This document shows positions 12,501 through 23,329 of a stretch of 64,000 bases of DNA, piece by piece. Source of the DNA: Albifimbria verrucaria (Eukaryota; Ascomycota; Sordariomycetes; Hypocreales; Stachybotryaceae). Position 1 is the stretch's first letter, and each line of letters begins with the position of its first letter. The notes beneath the pieces are model-generated. The model did not search any database and had not been told where the DNA came from. It was given only the letters and a program-made list of their open reading frames with translations. The stretch is taken from positions 4,402,001 to 4,466,000 of the forward strand of contig JAHREC010000049.1 of assembly GCA_020081605.1 (NCBI GenBank), in the 5' to 3' direction. Position numbers and translations under genes: made by a program.

Positions 12501-14919
12501 GTTGGAATAACTTACCAAATAATGACCATTCTGCCCCAAATTTACGAAAGGCCTGGTCCGCTTTGACAAGAGTTGATTGAAAAACAGGATACTGGACCAG
12601 CTGTAACCCCATCTCAACATACTGAGCACCTTGGCCTGTAAAAACAAAACATAGCCCCCTGCAGCCCGCAAACTTTTGAAGTTGGAGAATGTAGCTTGTT
12701 GTAGAGATTCATCTGATCTTATCACTGCATAGGACTTCCAAGGCATTCGGCTGCGTCTCGCGGAAAGAGTATACGAAAAGCGGTCGAAGCGGTCAACGTC
12801 GGCGTGGATATGCTGTGTAAAGTACTCTTTGTGGCTATTCAGAAGCCTTCCTAGTGCAGGTTCGTCCTTGGCAGACCATATCAAAAGTTTGTAATTGATG
12901 GCTTGGAGGTTTTGAGCAGTCTCAGCTTCATGTATCGGTTTGTGCTCCGATACTTTTGATGGTAGACGGGCGAGCCTCTGGCCGTTGGGCAAAACCCCAT
13001 TAGGCCCTTCTTGGTCAACAGGGAATGACCATTGACGTGACCGTTTTGTTGAGGGCCATTGGCAACCACGGGAGATGCCTTAACAGGGTCATTTGTAATC
13101 CCGTTTACAAATTCACTGCTTTTTAGCTCATGATCTTGTGGTGGGTCGATCACTGTGTTATGATTGCCATCCAATCCGAATTCCTTCAACGCATGGTATG
13201 CATCGTCCAGAATAATGTGGCTGTTGGACCCGCCGAACCCGAATGAGCTGACGGATATACGGCGCAAGCCTGTGGAGGGCCATGGAATGGATGAAGTCGG
13301 GACCTACAATGATCAGAATACCAGCAAGGCAAATCGGGATAATCATGGCGCTACTTACCTGCAACATAAGTGCCTTAGCATTGATCTTCGAATTCCATCG
13401 TTCAAATAGAGCGTTGGGTGCAATGACACCTTTCTCGAGAATTAAGATGCATTTCGCGATACTAGCCAAAGCACTGGCACCTTCAAGGTGACCGACATTT
13501 GCTTTTATGGAGCCTCTGAGATGCCGAATTAGAAATGTTGTTGATATCATTGATGCTTCATGTTGGCATAACTTACATGTACAATGGCTGGTTCGGAGAG
13601 CGGCTGCCTCGGAAAATACCACCTACAACACGCGCCTCTGTCGTATCTCCGATTTGAGTGCCGGTACCTGGACATGACGAAATCAGCACTTGGTGGTAGA
13701 CTAGGAGACCAAGATTTTCGGGCTTGGGGAGATAGAACTCATCAATATCACTTACCATGGGCTTCTACGTAGCGTGTCCTTTTGTAATCAAGGCCAGAAG
13801 ACTGGTAAACGCTGCGAATTAACTCCTCCTGCGAAGTCGATGATGGTTGTGTCAGACCAGGTGTGCGGCCGTCCTGATTTGATCCGCTCCCCGTATTACA
13901 GCACGGATCATGTCACCATCTCTGACGGCGTCACGAAGTCTCTTCAAGACCAAGGCAACTGTGCCTTCGCCTCTTCCATATCCGTTTGCACGGTGATCAA
14001 AACTATACGAGACGCCGTCTGGGGATAAGAAACCCATATTTGAAAGGTATATGGACCTGTCAGGGGTTAACAAGACATTGCATCCTGCAACTAATGCCTG
14101 TATCCCATGTTAGAGTGAATTCGGCTATTGTATAATTATGAGAAGCTAAATTGTTAAAGATGGCTTACCATGGATGTTTGTGGTGTTTGCAGACTCTTGC
14201 AAGCAAGATCCATGGCGATCATGCTTGAAGAGCATGCTGTGTCAACTTGGATACTTGGACCTTTCAAGTCAAAGTACCAACTTAGCCGATTGGCCAAGAT
14301 GGAATTGGTCGTTCCTGTGGCGGTATGATCGGGTGAGTTATCGGGGTCTTTGGACAACATGTTCATGTAGTCATTCGACATTGATCCTGAAATGACCGCC
14401 GTGTTGGTTCCAGCAACATTCTCAATGGGAATACCCGCTAGTAGTGGATGTAAGTCACAAATATTCGGCATCCATTCGGAATTTAGGTACTTACCGTTCT
14501 CGAATGCCCGGTACGAAGCTTCAAGTAGCCAGCGTTGCTGGGGATCCATTGAATGAGCCTCTATGAGTGAAATTTCAGGTTAGTGACACCAACTGGTATG
14601 GAGTGACCTTGAGATACCTTTGGTCGGGATGGAAAAAAACGGTGCGTCAAAGGCAGCTGGGTCATCTTGGATGAAGTGAGCTTTTCAGAGGTGAGCTGAT
14701 TGACATGTTAGAATAATAGTCTGCTCTGCTAGACATTGTAGGAACTCGCCATATTCTTCCTTGTTGATCCAGGCTGGTGAAAGCCTTGAGTGTTGGCTCT
14801 CGACTGGGGCCAGGGATTTGACGCATTTTGCGGCTCTCCAGCAATTCCCACAGGCTTGATTCGTCCTCAGCTCCTCCAGGGAGTTTCAATGACAACCCGA
14901 TGATGGCAATGGGCTCCAT
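6537..14919 (-). CDS. Highly reducing type I polyketide synthase
   Basis: Iterative fungal HR-PKS, domain order KS-AT-DH-MT-ER-KR-ACP. KS (14919 to about 13190): [16 protein letters not shown], active-site Cys of VDTACSSS at 14232-14234, and the two conserved His regions. AT: nucleophile in [11 protein letters not shown] (about 12310). [17 protein letters not shown] motif [52 protein letters not shown] Ser near the end. There is no C-terminal thioesterase, reductase or condensation domain, so release must come from another enzyme, plausibly the oxoamine synthase next door. I place introns at 14681-14745, 14561-14617, 14438-14494, 14098-14168, 13668-13755, 13516-13576, 13304-13358, 12452-12515, 7729-7777 and 7350-7409. 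Frame breaks lie near 14806, 13884, 12995, 12655, 12245, 11617, 9611, 8930, 8819, 7666, 7243 and 6735, almost all in homopolymers. Allowing for them gives about 2,590 codons. All catalytic motifs I can see are intact. Confidence 0.93.
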
Positions 14920-15610
14920 GCTGCCAAGACTACGAATTCTAAATTCTAAAAAAGACTTGGTATAAACCTGGGAATGATCTCAATCAAAGAATCAAGAAGC
15001 TGGTTTTGAGGCAGGTCAGCCAAGCAAAAAGCAAAAGGCGTTGTTCCGTGTAGAAACAAGAGGGAACTGTAGATCAAATAGAAATCTCAGTCTTAGAGAC
15101 TTTGGAAACTGGAAGAAAGCATCTCCTTGAGAAACACGACAAGCTGAAAGAGTAATCATCAAGTCAGGTAACATCAAAGGTGAACGTGCTGCATGTCCGC
15201 TGGGCGCCGAAGTCCCCTAAGCGGCATGAGGTGTGCCTGCGAAGAGTGGATCCTTGGATATGACTACGTTCGGAAAGCCCATCCGTCCGAGGTTGCAACG
15301 ATAACCGTGCCCCCTCTTTGAGGCTAGAGCGTTCTAATCCAACGTTGGTGGTCGCTCTAATCGACCAAAGTACAAACGGGCAATGAGTTTCGGGCCTTTG
15401 AGATATTCTGATGAGGCTGATGCGGGAACTAATGCATCCCTCGTTGGGGCTTTTTCCCGAAACCATGTTCTAAGCTGGTTCTGAAATGGATACCTTCTAA
15501 TACCTTTTCACTCAGAGTACTTCACAGCTGCTCTTCCTCACTCAGCAAGTGCGTTTCTACTTCATACATTGACAGAACAAACAATCACAAACTTCGTCAC
15601 ACTATCAACC
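14920..15610. promoter_or_regulatory. Shared divergent promoter, PKS and oxoamine synthase
   Basis: About 690 bases separate the two start codons, so both genes are probably driven from here. Visible sites include an inverted CGG-N9-CCG at 15271-15285 (a Zn2Cys6-type geometry) with another CCG at 15287-15289, and a perfect 10-base palindrome CCAACGTTGG at 15339-15348. No cluster-linked Zn2Cys6 gene is close by; the nearest in the window is at 61.8-63.3 kb. Regulation by these sites is inferred. Confidence 0.5.
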
Positions 15611-17143
15611 ATGTTTGCCCCTCCGGAAGATCTAGCCATAAGGATTAGAGACCATCAGGTCCGTCCTGAGGTCACAGAGGCTCACGAGGCATTTTATCGG
15701 AATATAGAGGAGGCCCTTGATGCCCGCCGTGCCTCCCAGAATCTCTACTCCGTGGTAAAGAATATTTACCGCTCTGGCGAAGGCGTAGACTTTTGCTCCG
15801 GAGATGTTCTATCGCTCGGTACTAGCGGGGTTCAACGCAAGGAGTTTCTCGCCGAGTTAGGCCGTTGGCCTCATTTGGCCACTGGGTCGGCTGGCTCTCG
15901 TCTCATGGACGGGAACAACAGCTATATCGAGGCTGCAGAACGTGAGATCGCTGCCTACCATGGTGCTGAGACTGGACTCATACTCAGCACGGGCTATGAA
16001 GCCAACATTGCTCTCTGGACTGCTATTCCGCGGCCAGGAGACGTCATTTTGTTCGACGAGCTTGTGCATGCAAGCACGCACGAAGGAATGAAGCACAGCC
16101 TTGCCATGGTCAAGATACAATTTGCACACAATGACGTCGAGGCGTTCCGCACGGCACTAACTGAGGTCTTCGAGCTCTATCCGCTGATACAGCAAGGGAA
16201 ACGCTCCGTCATTGTATCTGTGGAAGGGATATACAGCATGGACGGCGATATTTGCCCTTTGCAGGAAATGGTGGATGTAGCAAAGGAGCTCTGTCAGGAT
16301 GGGCAGTCTGTCCAATTCGTGGTAGATGAGGCTCACAGTGTTGGAGTCATAGGTCCCGATGGAGCTGGTCTTGTCTGTGAGCTTGGGCTCCAAAAAGATA
16401 TTGCAGTGGTGATGCACTCATTTGGAAAGGCTATGGCTGCAGCCGGATGTAAGCTCCCTTAGAACCTGTCTTGCTGTCACAACTGACCGGCTCCTAGCAA
16501 TCATACTTGGCAACAAAACCATTCAGTTGGCCCTCGCCAATTTTTCCAAATCTGTCATCTACTCAACTGCCCCATCTATTCCAGTGGTCGCTTCTATCAA
16601 GGCTTCATACAAGCTCTTAGCAACCGAGCCAGGTATCCAGGTAAGACTTTCCAAGTAATACTGAAATGAATTTGGAAGGTAACTGACTTTCTACCAGGCT
16701 CGAGAAAAAATCCAGGCTTTGTCCAGGCACTTGCATTCAAGGGTGGCAGCCCACCCCGCTTGGCCTACCGCTAAGGAGACGGGCCTGTTACACATGCCGC
16801 TCATGCGTGACTGGGAGGACAGAGCCATTTTCACCCAGGTCATAGTGCTTCGAACTCGTGACAAATACACGTGGTGGCTTTACTTCCATCTCTTATCTCA
16901 TGGGTTCTCTGTATACCCAATCCACCATCCAGTCGTCCCCTGGGGCATAGCCGGATTAGGACAACTTTACATGCTATCAACACGGAGGAGCAGGTAGAGC
17001 GGTTTGTGGAAACAGTTTTCGACTTTGTGGAAGAGATGATGCGCATTGAGGATGGTGAGGTGGCGGACAAGGTCCCCAAGACGGCGAGGCACGTGTACGA
17101 ATGGATGCGGAACGAAGGACTGGACGGGTTTGGAATGGCCTAG
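15611..17143 (+). CDS. PLP alpha-oxoamine synthase (AONS/SPT family)
   Basis: PLP-dependent fold-type I enzyme that condenses an acyl thioester with an amino acid, losing CO2, to give an alpha-amino ketone. Family marks: GSAGSRLMDGNNSYIEAAER, LILSTGYEANIAL, HASTHEGMKHS, the PLP-binding DEAHSVGVIGPDG (Asp near residue 239) and the Schiff-base Lys in HSFGKAMAAAG (near residue 273). The ATG at 15611 is chosen because it is the first in frame and sits in an ACCATG context. Introns: 16449-16497 and 16641-16697. One base appears lost in the CCCC/GGGG runs at 16937-16945; the restored length is about 475 residues. It lacks the membrane segments usual in serine palmitoyltransferase subunits. Divergence from an HR-PKS with no release domain mirrors the pairing in fumonisin, AAL-toxin and sphingofungin clusters, so it may offload the polyketide. 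The amino-acid substrate cannot be told from sequence. Confidence 0.88.
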
Positions 17144-18381
17144 AGATGACGAGGGCGTGCCTCGACAGGGAGGGACCAAGGCCCTGGGTCTTTTGCGGAT
17201 CAGTCAGTGCATTTACATAGGGAAGCATGCATGAATACACCCCAGAGATCCCTTAATGCAGGTGGCAGCTCGTCGTGCCGACAGGTATTCGTTAATCTGG
17301 CTCAAACAAGTAGATAGCCTATCCGAAACAGGAAAGATGCGCCGAGCTTGAGCCGTCAACATCTGTTGAGAAGTGTCCGATAGGATTGCATGGCATGGTA
17401 GCAGCCTTGGATGAGATGCTTCGCAGTCACGAATAAGTCGCCACTTCCCCGGCTGTGCAAAGGAAACCAAGCTTAAGGACTTTGGCTCGGCAAGGAGTTC
17501 GGTTCAGGGCGGAGATAACAAATCCCGCTTCCTTGCGTGAATAGGATCGCTATGTAGGAGTGCTGTATCCGCGCCGCAGCCTTGCGTGTACACGTGTGTG
17601 GGCCCAGCCTTCTAACCGAAGGGGTTATACTGCAGCCAAGACAACTATTTATATCCAGATATGGCACAATTCTATGATTGCGCCGAACGGCTATAGCCTC
17701 TATGCATGTGTACGATGCAGTTGGTGGCAATCTGTCACCCTCCCGACGAGAACGCGCGTTTTCATGACCAAAGTTCCCATTCTTGTTGCAACCGTCGCAA
17801 TTTGTCCGCCCCTTCCTTGGCCCGCCGGAATGCAGGCGGAACCACGATGAGGCCAAGACTTACCCTTCACCACACCTCAGGCGGCGCAGAGCGGACTTGG
17901 CGCTCCCAGACAGCTGGAAGGTTACATTCCACCCCAACCTGCCCACCTATCTTAGATGTTCCCGTGTGAACGTGGAAGGCTGGGGGCGTCTCAGTCTTAC
18001 AGCATCTATTGGATGCTAGTAGTTAGTGGCTGGATTACGAACTCGTAAGGCTGACAAAACTAGGCTCTTTCGGCCATTTAGCCTCAAAGTTTAATCGTAC
18101 ATAACTTAGTTTATTCAATATAGACTAATATCTGCATATTAATCCTTCCTTGATTTGGGAAAGTGGCGCGCAGAGCTCACACGAGAAGCCCCTGTAGCCT
18201 ATCTCCGCAATTCGGTTGTCGAGCTTTGAGATTCGGATATTCGGAACCAGTGAACCATTAATTATCCAATTGTAGATCTGACCACCCTTAGCTTATTATT
18301 CTACAGCCTAAAAGTACTTGATACAAGGCGGCGATGCGCTATAACGCCGAACCGCCATATCCCCCTTACAATGACTGTGAC
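17144..18381. other. Intergenic region
   Basis: This lies between the 3' ends of two convergent genes. Open frames around 17.5-17.9 kb on both strands are low in conserved character and I do not support them. No RNA gene or mobile element seen. Confidence 0.55.
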
Positions 18382-19749
18382 CTATCTGTAGTTTGGACTT
18401 GAGGTAATATCCACTGCATAGGGCTCTGACTGCCCTGAGATGTCCCGAATGCTGGTGTGGACTGTCCGCGAAGTTTTGATCGTGACCAGCTGCTCCTCAT
18501 CCACCTCTGTCCCAGTTGTGGACCAAAGACCACGACGCTTTCTCGATGACGATTGTCGTCGCTCGTGCGATGCAGAGTTTTCGGTACCCTGAGGGCTACT
18601 ACTAGTTCCTCTCCAGGTGCTGAGCAGGGACTTGACCGGATTTGATGCTAGAATCACAGAGGTGACTTTGGGAATTGACGGTATGCCGATGACCAAGAAC
18701 CCAGCCGTCTCCTCCCCTATGCCCCAGAGACCAACATCTGGGATGTAATAGAGCTGGTCCGGGTTCTTCATTAGCTCTAACAAGAGCACGAGGCGAACTA
18801 TACCACAAGCAGTAGCACTGGAGTGGGTTAGCCTGGGTTCTGATCAACATCAGTAACTGGTATGAACTTACAAGACGCCGATCGTGAAAAGCGCCGACAT
18901 GCCGAGTTTCTTCGAGGTGGATAGATGCAGGTTCCAAATGACCCACTGAGGTGTAAACAAGATAGCAATGTCGGATATCAAGTTGATGATTCCAGAAGCC
19001 ATGTTGCTGGCTTCTATATTCACTCCACAGTAGCCACCTTCATACAGAGGCTTCCAGATCTTCTCGCGCGGTATGCATCGAAACAGCTCTGTCAAGGTTC
19101 CAGAAACGAAGAAAAGAACGTTGCTCCACATCAGGATATGAAGCATCCAGAAGAATGCACTTCGTCGGGTGGGTACAAAGACGTGTAGCCAATCCAACAA
19201 AATAGCAACCTTGAGAAACATTATTGACAAGCCGTAGAAGATAGAGCCGATATGGACGCCCTAGATCGTTCCCTCGGTCAGCGAAAAGAAATAAGACGGA
19301 ATCTCGAGGTCGTTATGCGTACAAATAAGTATCTTTCCAGCTTGTAAAAGGGCATGTTCCACTGATGAACCCGAATTCCGGGGTAGATCGACCACTCATA
19401 GATCGGAGATTCGTATGCTATGAACAGAACCTAAAGATCCACGCGTTAGCAGCCGGCCCGCGAGTTCTTGGCATCGATAGATGAGTAAAAGAGCCTCTTT
19501 TCGTACAAATGCAATCACTAAGCAACCATCTTCCACCCGGAAGCTTCGCATTGATATCCTGGAGGTGATGCGCAACACGGTCGCGACAGTTGATAGGATG
19601 GTGCAGAAAATGACAGTGAAGTATCCCACCGCGTGCATCCCGCCATTGTTTTCGAAGTCGTATTCAACACCGGGCGGTGGCTCCAGAGCCGGCCCATTGA
19701 TCAACTCGGTCAGATTCAGCGGTAGTTGTTCTCCAGACATTGTAAACAA
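18382..19749 (-). CDS. Rhodopsin-domain (PTH11/SAT4-like) membrane protein
   Basis: Fungal seven-helix integral membrane protein of the rhodopsin-domain family (PTH11/SAT4-like). It begins MFTMSGEQLPLNL (a second ATG is 9 bases on). The first helix includes AVGYFTVIFCTILSTVATVL, then RISMRSFRVEDG; later helices include SAFFWMLHILMWSNVLFF and NLISDIAILFTPQWVIWNLH, the last being typical of the family. The C-terminal tail is hydrophilic and Ser/Arg-rich, and presumably cytosolic. Introns: 19431-19506, 19261-19322 and 18818-18871. The four exons add up to 1,176 bases, an intact 391-residue frame, so this is one of the undamaged genes here. Relatives occur in many metabolite clusters with mostly unknown roles; sensing or transport is speculative. 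Confidence 0.85.
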
Positions 19750-20750
19750 AGATAAAGAGAGACAGCTCGAAGTAAGGCGAGGGAGTTGAGGGACAAAGAT
19801 GACGGGGTGTGGCTGCGGAATAAATCAGCCTCTAACGGCTTTGTTCTCGCCATATTCCTGGGGACCAGAGGACTCCTAGTAATCAGGACTTCCATCATCC
19901 ACCACATGCAGCTGGACGCCTTCAGAAAGGGAACGTGCCCCGCGCAGGTTGGGTTACATTCTACCACCAACTGCAGCCCCCATTGGCTACATCATCATGA
20001 TTATGTGATTGGCAACGCTGACTACATTATATGTGGCCGACTGTTGGGTAGCAACGAAACTGCAAGCAATCCTTGGACTAGCCTGGCCGGGAGAGGGCTC
20101 CAGGTGCGAGGGCCAGGAGGGGAACGTGGAGGGTACCAACTAGGAAGGCGACTCCTGATGCGACTCTGCAAGAGCCCTGTACGAAGCCTTTCTAGACGAG
20201 AAGGATCTTGCCTGTGCTTCAAAGTCCCTCGGTTATCTGGCCGAGACCAACATGGGCTAAATTTGTGAGCGCCTGCTCTGTGCATAGCCTACCTTGCCTG
20301 CAGGCACACCATCTTTCCGTATACCCTGTGACACTAATGAGGCCAACATTTGCTACAGAGTTTCGGCATTTGTATTTCTTTTCCCTGGTATACTATGAAC
20401 GGTAAGGCGGCTATTCACAGAAGTGCATAAATTAATTAAATGTTTCGAGCCATGTTGACCTGTTGCAAGAAATAGTAATTGATGGTCATATTATCTTAAT
20501 TTGAACGGACTATGGCATACATCCGTTTCTTTCATGTTTCATCCTAATCGTACCCGCGCATGGTTGCTTTATCCAAGGCTTACAACAATAACACGCCATA
20601 CAGTACTGGCTGTCTGGGCACTTCAGGCCAGAATCAGGTGGGTCGCAAGACCTGAGCTGTTACGAATATGCGCCCTCTTCGCATCTGAAGATAGTTCTAT
20701 AAAAGATATATGGGTTCACAAAGATGGGTGGCTCTGGTGGCCAGAGCGTG
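19750..20750. other. Divergent intergenic region
   Basis: This lies between the starts of the rhodopsin-like gene and the acyltransferase gene and should hold both promoters. A TATA box for the latter is annotated separately. An open frame at 19786-20268 (+) has no recognisable domain and is probably chance. Confidence 0.5.
20698..20705 (+). promoter_or_regulatory. TATA box of acyltransferase gene
   Basis: TATAAAAG, 46 bases before the chosen start codon at 20751. It matches the consensus and supports that start. Confidence 0.55.
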
Positions 20751-22282
20751 ATGTCGCAGGTATCAGCTGGGAACCAAATAGTTAGGCCGTTGTCTTATAA
20801 GTGAGTCCACCTCGAGAATCAGTCACTATTCGCGCCCCAACATTAACAATCCTAGCGAAAACTACCAGCTAGCTATGTATATGCTCAACCAATACCGCGG
20901 AACCTCAGTCTCTTGTCGCTACATCATCCCTCCTCAGCTCTGTCCTCGGAACGCCCGCGCAAATCTGGTAGCAGCCGTACGAGCAGCTATTGTTAATTTG
21001 GTGCTTCAACATCCCGTCCTCCAAGTCGGCATCAAGGATAGCCACTCGAAAAGACCTGCATGGGTCCAGCTGGACCAAGTAGACCTGGGAAACCACGTAG
21101 AGTGGTGTTTCTTGGAAAAACAATAAATGTTGAGGAGTTTCTTCAAGAGAAGATAGCCTCCCAGGTCGACACCAACTTCGCGCCACTTCAAACTCAGCCC
21201 GGCTGGAGGATGCTGCTAGTCTGCCAAGAAGAGGCAATATTCTTGGATGCTGTGTATACTTGGAACCATCCTCATGCAGACGGGATGAGTGGCAGGATTT
21301 ATCACGAGGATTTGCTTCAATGTCTCAACAAGCAGACGGAAAAAGAATTCACAGACGTCAGCAGCGACATTATAAACCTTCCGACTCTGCCACCAATGCT
21401 TCCACCCCTGTGGAGAAATTATCTAGCCTCTCCATGGGACCTGGCTTCGTAATGAAGACAATTTGGGACAGCCTCAAACCCGTTGTGTTTAATAATAGTT
21501 CTAGCCAAGCGCGATGGGCACCTATAAGGCCTTTGCCATTCAAAACATGTATTCGAACGCTTGTGCTGGAGAGTCATGTCGTCGACAATGTCATAAGCGC
21601 TTGCCGACAGCACAAATGTACACTGACCAGTCTGCTTCACGGTCTCGCAGCTGTTTCTTTTGCTTTGCTTGTCAAAGACGCCGTGGCGTTCCAAGCTGGT
21701 ACGCCTATCAATGTTCGCAGATTCCTTCATTCTGGACGTCCAGAACATGCGTGGCTACAACCTGAACGCACCATGGCAAACTATGTGACAATGACAAGTC
21801 ATGAATTCGATGCGTCTCTTGTTGCTTCAATTCGCAATACAAACTCCTCCTTAGGCCTGCTAGAGAAAGTATGGGCCGTATCTGGCCGAGTGCGACAAGA
21901 AATTGACAATAAGTTGAAACGCGGGCTTAAGAACGATGAAATCTGTCTGGGAAAATTCGTTGGTAATTACCAGAAGTATATGAGAGAGAAAGCACGTAGG
22001 CCCCGAAAGTTCTCCTGGACAATCACAAACCTCGGCGTGCTGGATACAAGCCTACACCCAGGACTTTGGTCTATAAGTAGGGCTCAATTCACGCTAAGCG
22101 CGGAAATTCCCTCAGCAGCAGTCATGATCTCGCCAATAAGTGTAAGGAGTGGTGAGCTATGCATTGCGTGTAGCTGGCAAGACACTGTTGTTGACTCAAA
22201 TCTAGTAGACAGATTAATGACGGATTTCGATAGAAACTTACGCCAAATCGAGTCTGCAGCGGACCAGCGATCGAAACCTTGA
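20751..22282 (+). CDS. Alcohol O-acetyltransferase-like enzyme
   Basis: Member of the alcohol acetyltransferase (AATase, ATF1-like) branch of the HxxxD acyltransferase superfamily, which moves an acyl group from CoA to a hydroxyl. A first exon from 20751 (MSQVSAGNQIVRPLSY) joins across an intron at 20801-20855 to ENYQLAMYMLNQYRGT. That gives the usual N-terminal RPL...E.Y pattern of the family. The catalytic motif is seen as NHPHADGMSGR, an HxxxD variant. Later segments include LTSLLHGLAAVSFALLV, GTPINVRRFL and FSWTITNLGVLD, the last standing where the family has its C-terminal structural motif. Breaks lie at A5 (21116-21120) and C4 (21405-21408), each one base short; correcting both gives about 492 residues, the normal size. 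In the cluster it could acetylate a hydroxyl of the polyketide product; that is inference. Confidence 0.8.
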
Positions 22283-23329
22283 CAGAAAGCTAGTCCGTTT
22301 TTCAATAAATGTATTGCAAATGCATCATTAAAACCTGCAAATTCGATCTGAAACATTGATAAATTCCAATGGTGACAAGGTGTTAGATCAACCCAATGTC
22401 TCTTGCTCTGGGTAGTGAAATGAGTAAGAACGGTGAGAGATGGGCTGTGCGTTCCTAAGCGTAAATCGCTCCTGGGAGGAGGTTTGTTTACAAATTTAAA
22501 GCTGTGTCCTTGATAACTTGGAGACTACACTAAAAACTCCAGGCTATTCACCCTCATAGCTATCTATCGTTTACTCAGCTTTTCCGTGCTCAGGTGGGCC
22601 AATAATTGTACTGTATTTGAAGGAAGCTGCAGGGTATGGTTGCTGACGATTACGCAGTTGCGCCTGCTACATGTCAAATTGCATAACAACCCAGCCATAT
22701 AACTTGAGATTTTGCAGAGAAACAAGTACCAAGTAAGAATGAATAAAGTAAATGCAATATAAAAGTTGAAGATTTGATGGCTTTGGGAATATACACAGAT
22801 TAATGGTAATAGACTCAAGGCTCTGTAGCTCAACCTCTAAGACGATTCCATTAGGTCATTAGCATAGCTCGTGGTATAAGCCAGCCTACCCTAGATATAG
22901 AAACTACCTATTGCAAAATAATTAACTACTTAATTAGAGATACTGAATAAAAGATGTTTTGTGATCGATTTAATCAAGCCCAACAAGCTGGCTCGCAATT
23001 CCCTAGCAAGAAAGTGTGACAAACTAAGGTCATGTTACATCTTCCTTTACTATAGTATATCTCCATTGATATTAATGAGATTCGGGTTTACTGTATTTCT
23101 ATATACGCACATAGCGCCTACTCATTGATCCAGTCCAATACTGTAAGCTAGCCGGAAAGTTCTATTATGTGACTCTGTTATCTCCGCAATCCTTCGTCAT
23201 TTGCAGTCTCTGTGATTATTTGGTGATAATACATTCAGTGGATGATTAGAAATATTAAAAGCTCAGGTTAGAAGACCGGAAAGAGTGTGGAAGGAGATGT
23301 AATAATATTCTACTACCAAAAGACTCTGC
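22283..23329. other. AT-rich intergenic region
   Basis: Convergent 3' ends flank this stretch. No coding or RNA feature seen. Confidence 0.6.

Noticed and set aside
17473..17969. Overlapping open frames on both strands between the oxoamine synthase and rhodopsin-like genes
   Set aside because: They have no domain or signal peptide and open frames overlap on both strands; likely chance in a GC-richer patch.
19786..20268. 160-codon plus-strand frame
   Set aside because: It lies in the divergent promoter region, has no motif or signal, and its composition is unlike neighbouring genes.
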